Shown piece after piece: positions 1 to 5,127 of a DNA stretch of 7,765 bases; within the stretch, counting starts at the first letter, position 1, and every line of letters begins with the position of its first letter. The stretch is from positions 1-7,765 of the forward strand of contig CAMLOB010000163.1 of the NCBI GenBank assembly GCA_946481475.1, given 5' to 3'. The translations under genes were made by a program, and so were the position numbers. Under the pieces are notes generated by a model. It saw only the letters and a program-made list of their open reading frames with translations. It was not told the origin of the DNA and did not search any database. Source of the stretch: an uncultured Chlorobiota bacterium. Lineage in GTDB: Bacteria; Bacteroidota; Kapaibacteriia; OLB7.

Positions 1-2
1 AG

Positions 3-233
3 ATCGAGTTCAGCAGACTCGACGATCTTCGCCACACCGTCAGTCTGGTCCACTCCGGATTACGCTCCGAAGCCGAAGCCGGAGACATGGAGACCGGATG
101 GAGCTGGGGACTGGCCTCGCTTCGATCCTATCTGGAATCGGGGCGACCCATTCCCTACGATGAATGGAAGCGAGAACACAAGGGAGAAAAGGGGAACGAA
201 CAGACGGAACCGGTCAAGGGATCGGCGATATGA
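3..233 (+). CDS. SRPBCC / AHSA1-like domain protein, C-terminal fragment
   Basis: The reading frame is open from the left edge (first whole codon at 3) to TGA at 231-233, giving 76 visible residues. The gene starts outside the window. The fragment reads like the end of an AHSA1-type START/SRPBCC domain. A last beta strand (HTVSLVHSGL) is followed by the typical long C-terminal helix, METGWSWGLASLRSYLESG, in which the GW...L..L..YLE.G pattern is the family signature. A charged tail of about 25 residues, rich in Lys and Glu, follows and is probably disordered. SRPBCC proteins bind hydrophobic ligands in a deep pocket. Stand-alone bacterial members mostly have no known ligand, and none is evident here. 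The gene lies 84 bp upstream of the first VOC gene on the same strand, a pairing common in clusters of small stress-related domains. The family call is fairly secure; the function is not. Confidence 0.75.
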   Translation: MEFSRLDDLRHTVSLVHSGLRSEAEAGDMETGWSWGLASLRSYLESGRPIPYDEWKREHKGEKGNEQTEPVKGSAI

Positions 234-302
234 TCGCAAGAGCGGATTCGCAGGGAGAGTACCGCATGCAAGCAGTCAGACATATCAACAAGCATACTAT
301 TC

Positions 303-311
303 AGAAGGAGG
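303..311 (+). promoter_or_regulatory. Strong Shine-Dalgarno of the first VOC gene
   Basis: AGAAGGAGG lies six bases before the ATG at 318. It is the clearest ribosome-binding site in the window and fixes that start. Most other genes here lack such a site, so this gene may be translated more efficiently than its neighbours. Confidence 0.75.
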
Positions 312-317
312 TAGCAG

Positions 318-683
318 ATGCCGAAAGTTGTCCACTTTGAAATCCTGGCCGACGACCCGGAGAAAGTTCTCGGATTCTACGGCAACGTCTTCGGATGGCA
401 GTCCCACAAGTGGGAAGGTCCGATGGACTACTGGCTCGTCGACACCGGCGAGGGAAACGGCGGGATCAACGGCGGACTGGGAAAGAAGCCGGAAGGCTCG
501 CCCGGTATCATCAACACTATCGATGTCGATTCGGTAGATGAGTACGTTGCAAAGATCACCGAAGCCGGAGGGACGATCGCCATGCCGAAGCACGCAATTC
601 CTGGAGTGGGATGGCTGGCTTACGGGATCGATCCGGAGGGGAATATGTTCGGCCTTATGCAATCCGATGAGTCGGCTGCGTAA
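318..683 (+). CDS. VOC family protein 1 (glyoxalase-like)
   Basis: A 121-residue protein, the usual length for a single VOC polypeptide made of two beta-alpha-beta-beta-beta modules. The first module begins VVHFEILADDPEKVLGFY, with the typical FY..VFGW at residues 20-27. It is followed by KW.GP.DYW and the glycine-rich GGINGGL. The second module starts near residue 67 (NTIDVDSVDEYV) and ends with DPEGNMFGLMQ. By analogy with glyoxalase I, His6 on the first strand is a candidate metal ligand, and Gln115 on the last strand occupies the usual C-terminal ligand region. It resembles the uncharacterised lactoylglutathione-lyase-related subfamily rather than true glyoxalase I. No signal peptide is seen, so it is cytosolic. 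The start is set by the strong SD. It is the closest paralogue of the next gene, with about half the residues identical by eye. Its substrate is unknown. Confidence 0.9.
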   Translation: MPKVVHFEILADDPEKVLGFYGNVFGWQSHKWEGPMDYWLVDTGEGNGGINGGLGKKPEGSPGIINTIDVDSVDEYVAKITEAGGTIAMPKHAIPGVGWLAYGIDPEGNMFGLMQSDESAA

Positions 684-693
684 ACGGAATGAC

Positions 694-737
694 GGAACGG
701 AGAGAGAGGAATTCATCTCTCCTCTCTCTCCGCTTCC
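694..737 (+). other. Purine/pyrimidine stem-loop after VOC gene 1
   Basis: Positions 698-709 (CGGAGAGAGAGG) are perfectly complementary to 721-732, with an 11-base loop. The stem continues with GGAA/TTCC around a one-base bulge. It sits 10 bp after the stop of the first VOC gene. No T tract follows, so it is not a textbook intrinsic terminator. It could instead stabilise the upstream mRNA end or attenuate transcription into the next VOC gene. Confidence 0.5.
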
Positions 738-804
738 GAACTTCCCGGAGCTTCGAAAGAAAGTAACGCAACCGATATACATGTAGAACAATCAGCGAAA
801 GACC

Positions 805-1173
805 ATGCCACGAGTAGTATACTTTGAATTTACCGCCGAGGACCCGGAACGGGCAGCGACATTTTACCGGAACGTCTTCGGATGGAACGCCGTCAAGTGG
901 GACGGACCGGAAGATTACTGGTCGATCATCACCGGAGAGGAGAGCGAGCCGGGCATCAACGGCGGCATGATGCGTCGGCGGGAAGGCTCGCCGAACGCGA
1001 CAACGTCGATCGAGGTGGAATCGCTCGCCGACTACACCGAGAAGGTGGTGACCGCCGGCGGAATCCAGGTGGTGCCACGGACTGAAATACCGGGCATCGG
1101 CTCCTATGCCTACTTCAAGGATACCGAGGGGAATATCTTCTGCATCATGGAACCGGAACGCCGGAACGCGTGA
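805..1173 (+). CDS. VOC family protein 2 (glyoxalase-like)
   Basis: A 122-residue two-module VOC protein, clearly a paralogue of the gene at 318. They share MP.VV.FE at the start, FY.NVFGW at residues 20-27, KW.GP.DYW, GINGG, EGSP and a C-terminal D.EGN.F..M. The main differences are at the likely metal positions. The first-strand His6 is replaced by Tyr6, while the last strand carries Glu116 (GNIFCIME) where VOC 1 has Gln. This suggests a changed metal site or a binding-only role, though that is inference. The start has only a weak purine stretch upstream (GCGAAAGA). The 121-bp gap from the previous gene contains a stem-loop. The protein is cytosolic by prediction and its substrate is unknown. 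Confidence 0.9.
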   Translation: MPRVVYFEFTAEDPERAATFYRNVFGWNAVKWDGPEDYWSIITGEESEPGINGGMMRRREGSPNATTSIEVESLADYTEKVVTAGGIQVVPRTEIPGIGSYAYFKDTEGNIFCIMEPERRNA

Positions 1174-1262
1174 GGAAATAGAGGAGCTTCTCATCAACTG
1201 AACAGGGAGAGGAAAGAAGACCGTAGCTCGCCTTTCATCAACTGACACTATCGTACAAAATC

Positions 1263-1637
1263 ATGGAAAGAAAACCTGACATCATCACCTGGTTTGAAAT
1301 ACCGGCACAGGACTTCGAACGTGCGGTAACGTTCTACGAGACGATTCTGGAAACAACGCTGCATCGTTTCGGACCGCCGGGATCGGACTACGCCTTCTTC
1401 GATCACCACAACTCGGTCGGCGGAGCGATCACCCGTCACGACGGCTGCCGCCCTTCAGAGAACGGCGTGCTTGTCTACCTGAACGGAGGGGAAGATCTTC
1501 AGCCGATTCTCGACCGGGTGGAAGAGGCCGGCGGGAAGATCCTGAAGGGGAAAGAACTGATCTCCGAAGAGATCGGCTATTCCGCTCTTTTTACCGACAC
1601 CGAAGGAAATCGCCTTGCCCTTCACTCAAGCAGATAA
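1263..1637 (+). CDS. VOC family protein 3 (glyoxalase-like)
   Basis: A 124-residue VOC protein of the widespread WFEIP subfamily. TWFEIPAQDFERAVTFYETIL (residues 9-29) forms the first strand and helix. A GGAITR-type glycine turn and an NGVLVYLN strand open the second module, and the protein ends DTEGNRLALHSSR. The ending GNR.ALHS is characteristic of this subfamily, which databases usually label lactoylglutathione-lyase-related without a known reaction. Glu12 on the first strand and His121 on the last strand are plausible ligands. The ATG has no SD; it follows TCGTACAAAATC, an A-rich leader seen before other starts here. An 89-bp gap separates it from VOC 2, and 28 bp from the next VOC gene, so these two are probably co-transcribed. 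It is more distant from VOC 1 and 2 than those are from each other. Confidence 0.88.
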   Translation: MERKPDIITWFEIPAQDFERAVTFYETILETTLHRFGPPGSDYAFFDHHNSVGGAITRHDGCRPSENGVLVYLNGGEDLQPILDRVEEAGGKILKGKELISEEIGYSALFTDTEGNRLALHSSR

Positions 1638-1665
1638 TTCTCCATTACCATCAACACGCGACACT

Positions 1666-2067
1666 ATGCTCTGCGATATGGCAACAGATATTCATCCGGC
1701 TTCGGTAACCGGGCTGGCCTTTGTCTCGGTCTATGTTGACGACTACAAACAATGCCTCGATTTCTATACAAACGTTCTGGAACTGGAGAAGCGCTTCGAT
1801 ATGGGAAAGGAGTCCTGCTTCTTCGGGGTGGGTGAGGAGTGCGGACTCTACCTTGAGGGGGGACACCGCATCGGGCAGACCGATCCGTTGACCTCACGAG
1901 CCACCTTTACTCTGGCCGTCCCCTCCGCCTTTGCGCTCTTCGGCAGACTGGTAGAGGCCGGAACGGAGATGATCGATGAGAAACCGCAGAAAGTGGGAGA
2001 AGGGAATTACTGGTTCCGGTTCTTCGACCCCTCCGGAAATATTCTGGAAGCGCTGGGGGGAGAGTAG
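1666..2067 (+). CDS. VOC family protein 4 (glyoxalase-like)
   Basis: A VOC protein of 133 residues from ATG 1666. The first module is VTGLAFVSVYVDDYKQCLDFYTNVLELEKRF, the classic VY..DY...L.FY...L pattern. The middle holds GLYLEGG, and the second module runs from ATFTLAV to FRFFDPSGNILEALGGE. This is the general glyoxalase/bleomycin-resistance layout, in which the last strand (GN.LEAL) normally supplies a Glu ligand. The start is uncertain. ATG 1666 is preceded by CAACACGCGACACT and ATG 1678 (MATDIHP) follows four codons later; neither has an SD. A TTG at 1615 is in frame but would overlap the end of the previous gene and adds a non-conserved segment, so it is unlikely. No export signal is seen. 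The function beyond the fold is unknown. Confidence 0.87.
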   Translation: MLCDMATDIHPASVTGLAFVSVYVDDYKQCLDFYTNVLELEKRFDMGKESCFFGVGEECGLYLEGGHRIGQTDPLTSRATFTLAVPSAFALFGRLVEAGTEMIDEKPQKVGEGNYWFRFFDPSGNILEALGGE

Positions 2068-2114
2068 AGACACGGCCTGAAAGTTCGGCAACCACGATCA
2101 TATAAACATAGCAC

Positions 2115-2121
2115 AGGAAAG
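2115..2121 (+). promoter_or_regulatory. Shine-Dalgarno of VOC gene 5
   Basis: AGGAAAG lies four bases before the ATG at 2126. This moderate but recognisable ribosome-binding site supports that start. Confidence 0.5.
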
Positions 2122-2125
2122 AACG

Positions 2126-2503
2126 ATGAGCACAACGACAGCACAATCCGGATCGATCCTCTGGCAGGACCTGACGGTAGGAAATGCCGGCGACGTCAGT
2201 CGGTTCTATGCCGAGGTGGTCGGCTGGGAGGCATCACCGCACGACATGGGAGAGTATCACGACTTCAACATGAAGGACGGGGAAGGGAAGATCGTTGCCG
2301 GCATCTGCCATGCGAAAGGATCGAACGCAAATATCCCACCGCAGTGGATACTCTACATCAGTGTCGAGGATGTGGAGGCAAGTGCGGCACGATGTCGCGA
2401 ACTGGGAGGGGAGGTGGTGGACGGACCCCGCACGGTGGGAGAGAGCAGATTCTGCATCATCAGGGATCCGGCCGGAGCGGTAGCCGGGTTGTACGGCGGA
2501 TAA
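2126..2503 (+). CDS. VOC family protein 5 (glyoxalase-like)
   Basis: A 125-residue protein of a recognisable VOC subfamily. It opens [20 protein letters not shown] (residues 9-28) with VVGWE after it, then has [16 protein letters not shown] (a second conserved block), [20 protein letters not shown] and the ending [13 protein letters not shown]. The short final strand ends in LYGG and lacks an obvious acidic ligand, so any metal site would use residues such as Gln14, His46 or His56; this is inference. It starts 58 bp after VOC 4 with a moderate SD, consistent with one transcript. The protein is cytosolic with no known substrate. The fold call is secure because both modules and the PPQWILYI strand are intact. 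Confidence 0.9.
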   Translation: MSTTTAQSGSILWQDLTVGNAGDVSRFYAEVVGWEASPHDMGEYHDFNMKDGEGKIVAGICHAKGSNANIPPQWILYISVEDVEASAARCRELGGEVVDGPRTVGESRFCIIRDPAGAVAGLYGG

Positions 2504-2571
2504 CGTCCATCGACGGAATGGGGTCCTTCATTTTTTCTGAGACAAGGAACATAAGAGTTAAGAGTACAGAC

Positions 2572-3006
2572 ATGCAACGATTGATTCGATACGGAATAGC
2601 GGCAATCCTTTCGGCTCTTCTCCTGACGCAGATCGCATCGGCGCAGGAACCGGAAAGCAAAACGGAGAAGAGAATGAATCTGGGCACCTTCTCGATCAGC
2701 CTTGCCGTCAGCGATATAAAGGCATCGAAGAGTTTCTACGAGAAGCTCGGTTTTGTCCAGACCGGCGGAGACATCGAACAGAACTGGATTATCATGATGA
2801 ACGGCGAGGCAATGATCGGACTGTTCCAGGGGATGTTCGAGGAGAACATCCTGACGTTCAACCCGGAAGATGTCCGGAGCATTCAGCACTCGTTGAAAGA
2901 ACAGGGAACGGAGATCATCACCGAAACGGACGAATCGACCGAAGGTCCGGCCCACATCGTGCTGCAGGATCCGGACGGAAATCTGATTCTGCTCGACCAA
3001 TTCTGA
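2572..3006 (+). CDS. VOC family protein 6 with predicted signal peptide
   Basis: A 144-residue product from ATG 2572. The N-terminus [24 protein letters not shown] is a good Sec signal peptide: basic start (Arg3, Arg6), hydrophobic core at residues 8-21, and A-S-A before Gln25 as a signal peptidase I site. There is no lipobox Cys. A charged linker follows, then a full VOC domain from Met35: [22 protein letters not shown], and near the end a [12 protein letters not shown] strand. Mature VOC proteins are normally cytosolic, so export to the periplasm is unusual. A competing start is Met35 (2674), which is preceded by a purine-rich GGAGAAGAGA and lies right before the domain. If it were used, the protein would be a cytosolic VOC protein of 110 residues. 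The well-formed signal peptide in frame argues for the longer form. It is the last of the six VOC genes. Confidence 0.85.
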   Translation: MQRLIRYGIAAILSALLLTQIASAQEPESKTEKRMNLGTFSISLAVSDIKASKSFYEKLGFVQTGGDIEQNWIIMMNGEAMIGLFQGMFEENILTFNPEDVRSIQHSLKEQGTEIITETDESTEGPAHIVLQDPDGNLILLDQF

Positions 3007-3041
3007 TTCCCGGCTCTCACTCCACATCACAATTTCTCGAC

Positions 3042-3100
3042 ATTGTCGCACGCTTCCTGCGTTATGCTCCGGTCTTCCTTCTTGCAGGGAGCGTGCGGCA
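3042..3100. repeat. Hairpin repeat, copy 1
   Basis: A 59-bp unit whose ends form a 17-bp stem: 3044-3060 (TGTCGCACGCTTCCTGC) pairs with 3084-3100 around a 23-base loop. The two non-Watson-Crick positions are T opposite G, so they pair as U-G in a + strand transcript but would be A-C in the opposite one. This hints that the structure is selected as + strand RNA downstream of the VOC genes, where it could protect 3' ends or help terminate transcription. It lies 35 bp after the stop of VOC 6. Confidence 0.8.
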
Positions 3101-3121
3101 CGTCGATTCGGACAATTCGAT

Positions 3122-3179
3122 ATTGTCGCACGCTTCCTGCGTTATGCTCCGGTCTTCCTTCTGCAGGGAGCGTGCGGCA
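3122..3179. repeat. Hairpin repeat, copy 2
   Basis: This is a near-perfect second copy of the unit at 3042, offset by 80 bp, with a single T missing in the loop (58 bp). The stem arms at 3124-3140 and 3163-3179 keep exactly the same sequence, including both U-G positions. The flanks are also related: GATTCGGACAATTCGAT before it resembles GATTTCGGGAAGTTCGAT after it. The true repeat period is therefore about 80 bp, with a third, truncated start near 3197. Confidence 0.8.
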
Positions 3180-3196
3180 AATCGATTTCGGGAAGT

Positions 3197-3310
3197 TCGA
3201 TTGTCGATCTTCGAATGTCAATCGTCAGTTGTCGAATGAACCGGACGCTTCCCTCACAACTGACCCCTCACGGCTGATGGCCCCCTGTTCGGATTGTCGA
3301 ATGTCGATTT
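3197..3310. repeat. TCGATTG-like heptamer repeats in the VOC6-DUF899 gap
   Basis: Six heptamers run in register at 3197-3238: TCGATTG, TCGATCT, TCGAATG, TCAATCG, TCAGTTG, TCGAATG. After unrelated sequence, two more (TCGAATG, TCGATTT) occur at 3297-3310, preceded by an eight-base variant. The 418-bp gap 3007-3424 is filled mainly by the hairpin repeats and these heptamers. The rest (3311-3424) is A/T-richer and should contain the promoter or leader of the DUF899 gene, but no confident promoter boxes were found. Confidence 0.6.
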
Positions 3311-3424
3311 GCAAATACAGATATCCGCAGCATTTTTTCCCTTCATTGTTCAATCGACCATACTGAAGGTGAATCGGAACATCCGGACCAGAGACCATTC
3401 ACTAATCAATCTATCAATACCATT

Positions 3425-4024
3425 ATGAACGACGAAACGAAAAGACGGCTGGAAGAGCTTGAGAACGAGATTGCCGAGAGGCTTGAAGAGAAGCGGGCAC
3501 TGCTGAGATCAGCAGCCGGTGAGAACGTGGAGAACTACCGGCTGAAACGGCAAGACGGAACCGAGACGACGCTTGCAGAGCTGTTCGGCGACAAGAAGGA
3601 ACTGATCGTGGTCCACAACATGGGGAAAGGCTGTCCCTACTGCACACTCTGGGCCGACGGATTCAACGGCGTGGCCGAACATCTGGCCGACCGGGCCTCC
3701 TTCGTCGTCGTCTCGCCGAACACACCGGAAACACAGCGCGAGTTCGCCGAAAGCCGCGGGTGGAGATTTCCGATGGCTTCCGCTGCAGAATCGGACTTCA
3801 CGCAGGATATGGGGTTCAAAGTGGAGCAGGACGGACAATGGTACTACCTGCCGGGCTACTCGGTCTTTGCAAAGAACGACGACGGATCGATTACCCGCAT
3901 CGCCTACGACTTCTTCGGTCCGGGAGATGTCTATGCCGGCATCTGGCACATGTTCGAACTGTTGCCGGGGGGACCGGGAGAATGGCAACCGCAGTTCTCC
4001 TACGCAGCGGCCGAGGCGGCATAA
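3425..4024 (+). CDS. DUF899 family thioredoxin-like protein
   Basis: A 199-residue protein of the DUF899 family (predicted dithiol-disulfide oxidoreductases with a thioredoxin fold). Residues 4-31 form a charged helix, possibly coiled coil (RRLEELENEIAERLEEKRALL). The core strand LIVVHNMGKGCPYCTLWADGFNG carries the redox motif C70-P-Y-C73, and the segment MGKGCPYCTLWADGFNG is very typical of the family. The later blocks FVVVSPNTPETQREFAESRGW, GYSVFAKNDDGSITRIAYDFFGPGD and IWHMFELLPGG are also conserved. No signal peptide is present, so it should act in the cytoplasm. The physiological substrate of the family is unknown; thiol-disulfide exchange or peroxide defence is inferred from the motif. 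The start at 3425 has no SD and follows TCTATCAATACCATT. It is on the same strand as the VOC genes but separated by 418 bp of repeats, so it is probably transcribed on its own. Confidence 0.93.
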   Translation: MNDETKRRLEELENEIAERLEEKRALLRSAAGENVENYRLKRQDGTETTLAELFGDKKELIVVHNMGKGCPYCTLWADGFNGVAEHLADRASFVVVSPNTPETQREFAESRGWRFPMASAAESDFTQDMGFKVEQDGQWYYLPGYSVFAKNDDGSITRIAYDFFGPGDVYAGIWHMFELLPGGPGEWQPQFSYAAAEAA

Positions 4025-4050
4025 ATCACAGGCGGCGTAAGCGTCGTCTG

Positions 4051-4262
4051 AGAGGGTGTCTTAAAAGTAGCCTGTGTGCTCTGTGGTCTGAGCAGTCGCA
4101 GAGAAGTATCAGGGAAATGCTCTACCACTTGGTGATTCTTCGTGCTCTTTGTGTCTTGGTGGTGCGTCTGATTCTTACCATCCGCCGCGGCGGACACCAA
4201 GGGCACCAAGAATCACCAAGCAACTGAGACTTCTGCAATTCGTGACTTTTAAGAAACCTTCT
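4051..4262. repeat. Nested foldback (MITE-like) element
   Basis: The outer arms 4051-4068 and 4245-4262 are inverted repeats matching at 16 of 18 positions around a shared CTTAAAAGT core. Inside them, 4128-4155 and 4193-4220 form a second inverted repeat (25 of 28 positions) of CTTGGTGATTCTT type, and 4181-4194 is a perfect palindrome (TCCGCCGCGGCGGA). The inner part resembles the CACCAAG-type intergenic repeat seen in many bacterial genomes. TCTGA occurs at both edges (4047-4051 and 4260-4264), a possible but weak target duplication. No coding capacity is credible in 4025-4399. The element may be a non-autonomous mobile element or a foldback intergenic repeat. Confidence 0.65.
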
Positions 4263-4275
4263 GATAATTGAATTC

Positions 4276-4323
4276 ATCATCAGGGAGAGAGAGTCGGGAA
4301 ACCGGTTCACTCTCCCTGATGAT
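4276..4323 (+). other. 14-bp stem-loop in the DinB-gene leader
   Basis: 4276-4289 (ATCATCAGGGAGAG) pairs perfectly with 4310-4323. The 20-base loop itself contains a small CGGG/CCGG hairpin. It lies about 75 bp before the chosen start of the DinB-like gene and 250 bp after the DUF899 stop. No T run follows directly, so it is a weak candidate for a terminator. It could also be a leader structure or another intergenic palindrome. Confidence 0.55.
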
Positions 4324-4399
4324 CCATCTGGAAAAGTTTCCTCTCCCTATCTTTCCCTCTTCTCCATCCCGCAAATCCGGGACAACATCAATTTCGATC

Positions 4400-4927
4400 A
4401 TGATCTACTCAGTCGACTCGGCAATAGAGATTCTGGAACGTACCGTTCCGACGCTCCGCTCCCTGCTTGAAGGACTTTCCGATGAATGGATTTATGGGAA
4501 CGAAGGGTTCGAGACGTGGAGTCCGTTCGACGTCGTCGGGCATCTGATTCACGGAGAGCAGACCGACTGGATTCCGCGGGCGGAGATCATTCTTCGGGAG
4601 GGAGAGGACCGAACGTTCGAGCCGTTCGATCGCTTTGCCCACTTCCGGACAACGCAGGGGAAATCGCTTGCGGAGCTTCTGGACGAACTTGAAGAAGTAC
4701 GAACGGAAAACCTGCGACGGCTCAGGGCGATGGAGATCACGCCGGAACTTCTGAATCGACGCGGAACGCATCCGGAGTTCGGAAGCGTCACGCTGCGGCA
4801 GTTGCTGGCAACCTGGGTGGCCCACGATCTGGGTCACATCACCCAGATCACGCGGGTGATGGCAACGCAGTATCGTGAGGAATGCGGTCCGTGGCAGGCA
4901 TATCTGCCGGTGTTGAGGCATCGTTAG
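4400..4927 (+). CDS. DinB / YfiT-type putative metalloprotein
   Basis: A 175-residue protein of the DinB superfamily: four-helix bundles that usually bind a divalent metal through three histidines. The pattern is clear. Helix 1 has TVPTLRSLLEGLSDEW, then FDVVGHLIHGEQTDWIPR provides His48 and His51 (one is the likely first ligand), and VTLRQLLATWVAHDLGHITQI supplies His142 and His146 in the H-x3-H motif. Some members act as thiol-S-transferases using bacillithiol or mycothiol, but most are uncharacterised. The frame is open further upstream to 4268, but that stretch covers the stem-loop and gives an unconserved N-terminus, so ATG 4400 is preferred; no SD is visible. The end of the gene (LRHR-stop) is part of a tandem duplication that continues downstream. 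It is probably a stand-alone transcription unit. Confidence 0.9.
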   Translation: MIYSVDSAIEILERTVPTLRSLLEGLSDEWIYGNEGFETWSPFDVVGHLIHGEQTDWIPRAEIILREGEDRTFEPFDRFAHFRTTQGKSLAELLDELEEVRTENLRRLRAMEITPELLNRRGTHPEFGSVTLRQLLATWVAHDLGHITQITRVMATQYREECGPWQAYLPVLRHR

Positions 4928-5078
4928 CCGGAGGGCAAAGTTGGGGAGGGTTGGGTTGTTGAATGGTGGAATGGTTACCTGATCTGGTGTCCGTTGTCGA
5001 GGCACCGATAGCCGGGATACGTGGTTGGGAGGGTTGGGTTGTTGAATGGTGGAATAGTTAATGGTTATCCGATCTGGT
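4912..5078. repeat. 83/84-bp tandem duplication overlapping the DinB gene 3' end
   Basis: Copy 1 (4912-4988) and copy 2 (4996-5078) share a perfect 29-bp core at 4944-4972 and 5027-5055 (GGGAGGGTTGGGTTG followed by TTGAATGGTGGAAT). The 20-bp left parts match at 17 of 20 positions, and both end in GATCTGGT. Copy 1 includes the last codons and TAG of the DinB gene, and copy 2 repeats them out of use (AGG CAC CGA TAG). Copy 2 has an extra seven bases (AGTTAAT). The remaining gap to the convergent pyrD end at 5128 shows no terminator hairpin. Confidence 0.75.
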
Positions 5079-5127
5079 CTCTGCAAAGAAATTCCACCGT
5101 ACCCTGTCCCCCTCGTCCCTCTCTCGA

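Noticed and set aside
1615..1665. TTG start for VOC 4 overlapping the end of VOC 3
   Set aside because: It adds residues outside the VOC domain, lacks an SD, and two ATG codons lie closer to the domain.
3043..3366. A 107-codon frame on the + strand in the VOC6-DUF899 gap
   Set aside because: It is made almost entirely of the two hairpin repeat copies and the heptamers, so its peptide is repetitive by origin. There is no SD and no domain.
4051..4262. A complete insertion sequence
   Set aside because: There is no room for a transposase and no coding frame of credible quality; only a non-autonomous element is possible.
4268..4399. A longer N-terminus for the DinB-like protein
   Set aside because: The extension would translate the stem-loop and a Ser/Pro-rich stretch absent from the family, whose first helix begins just after the ATG at 4400.
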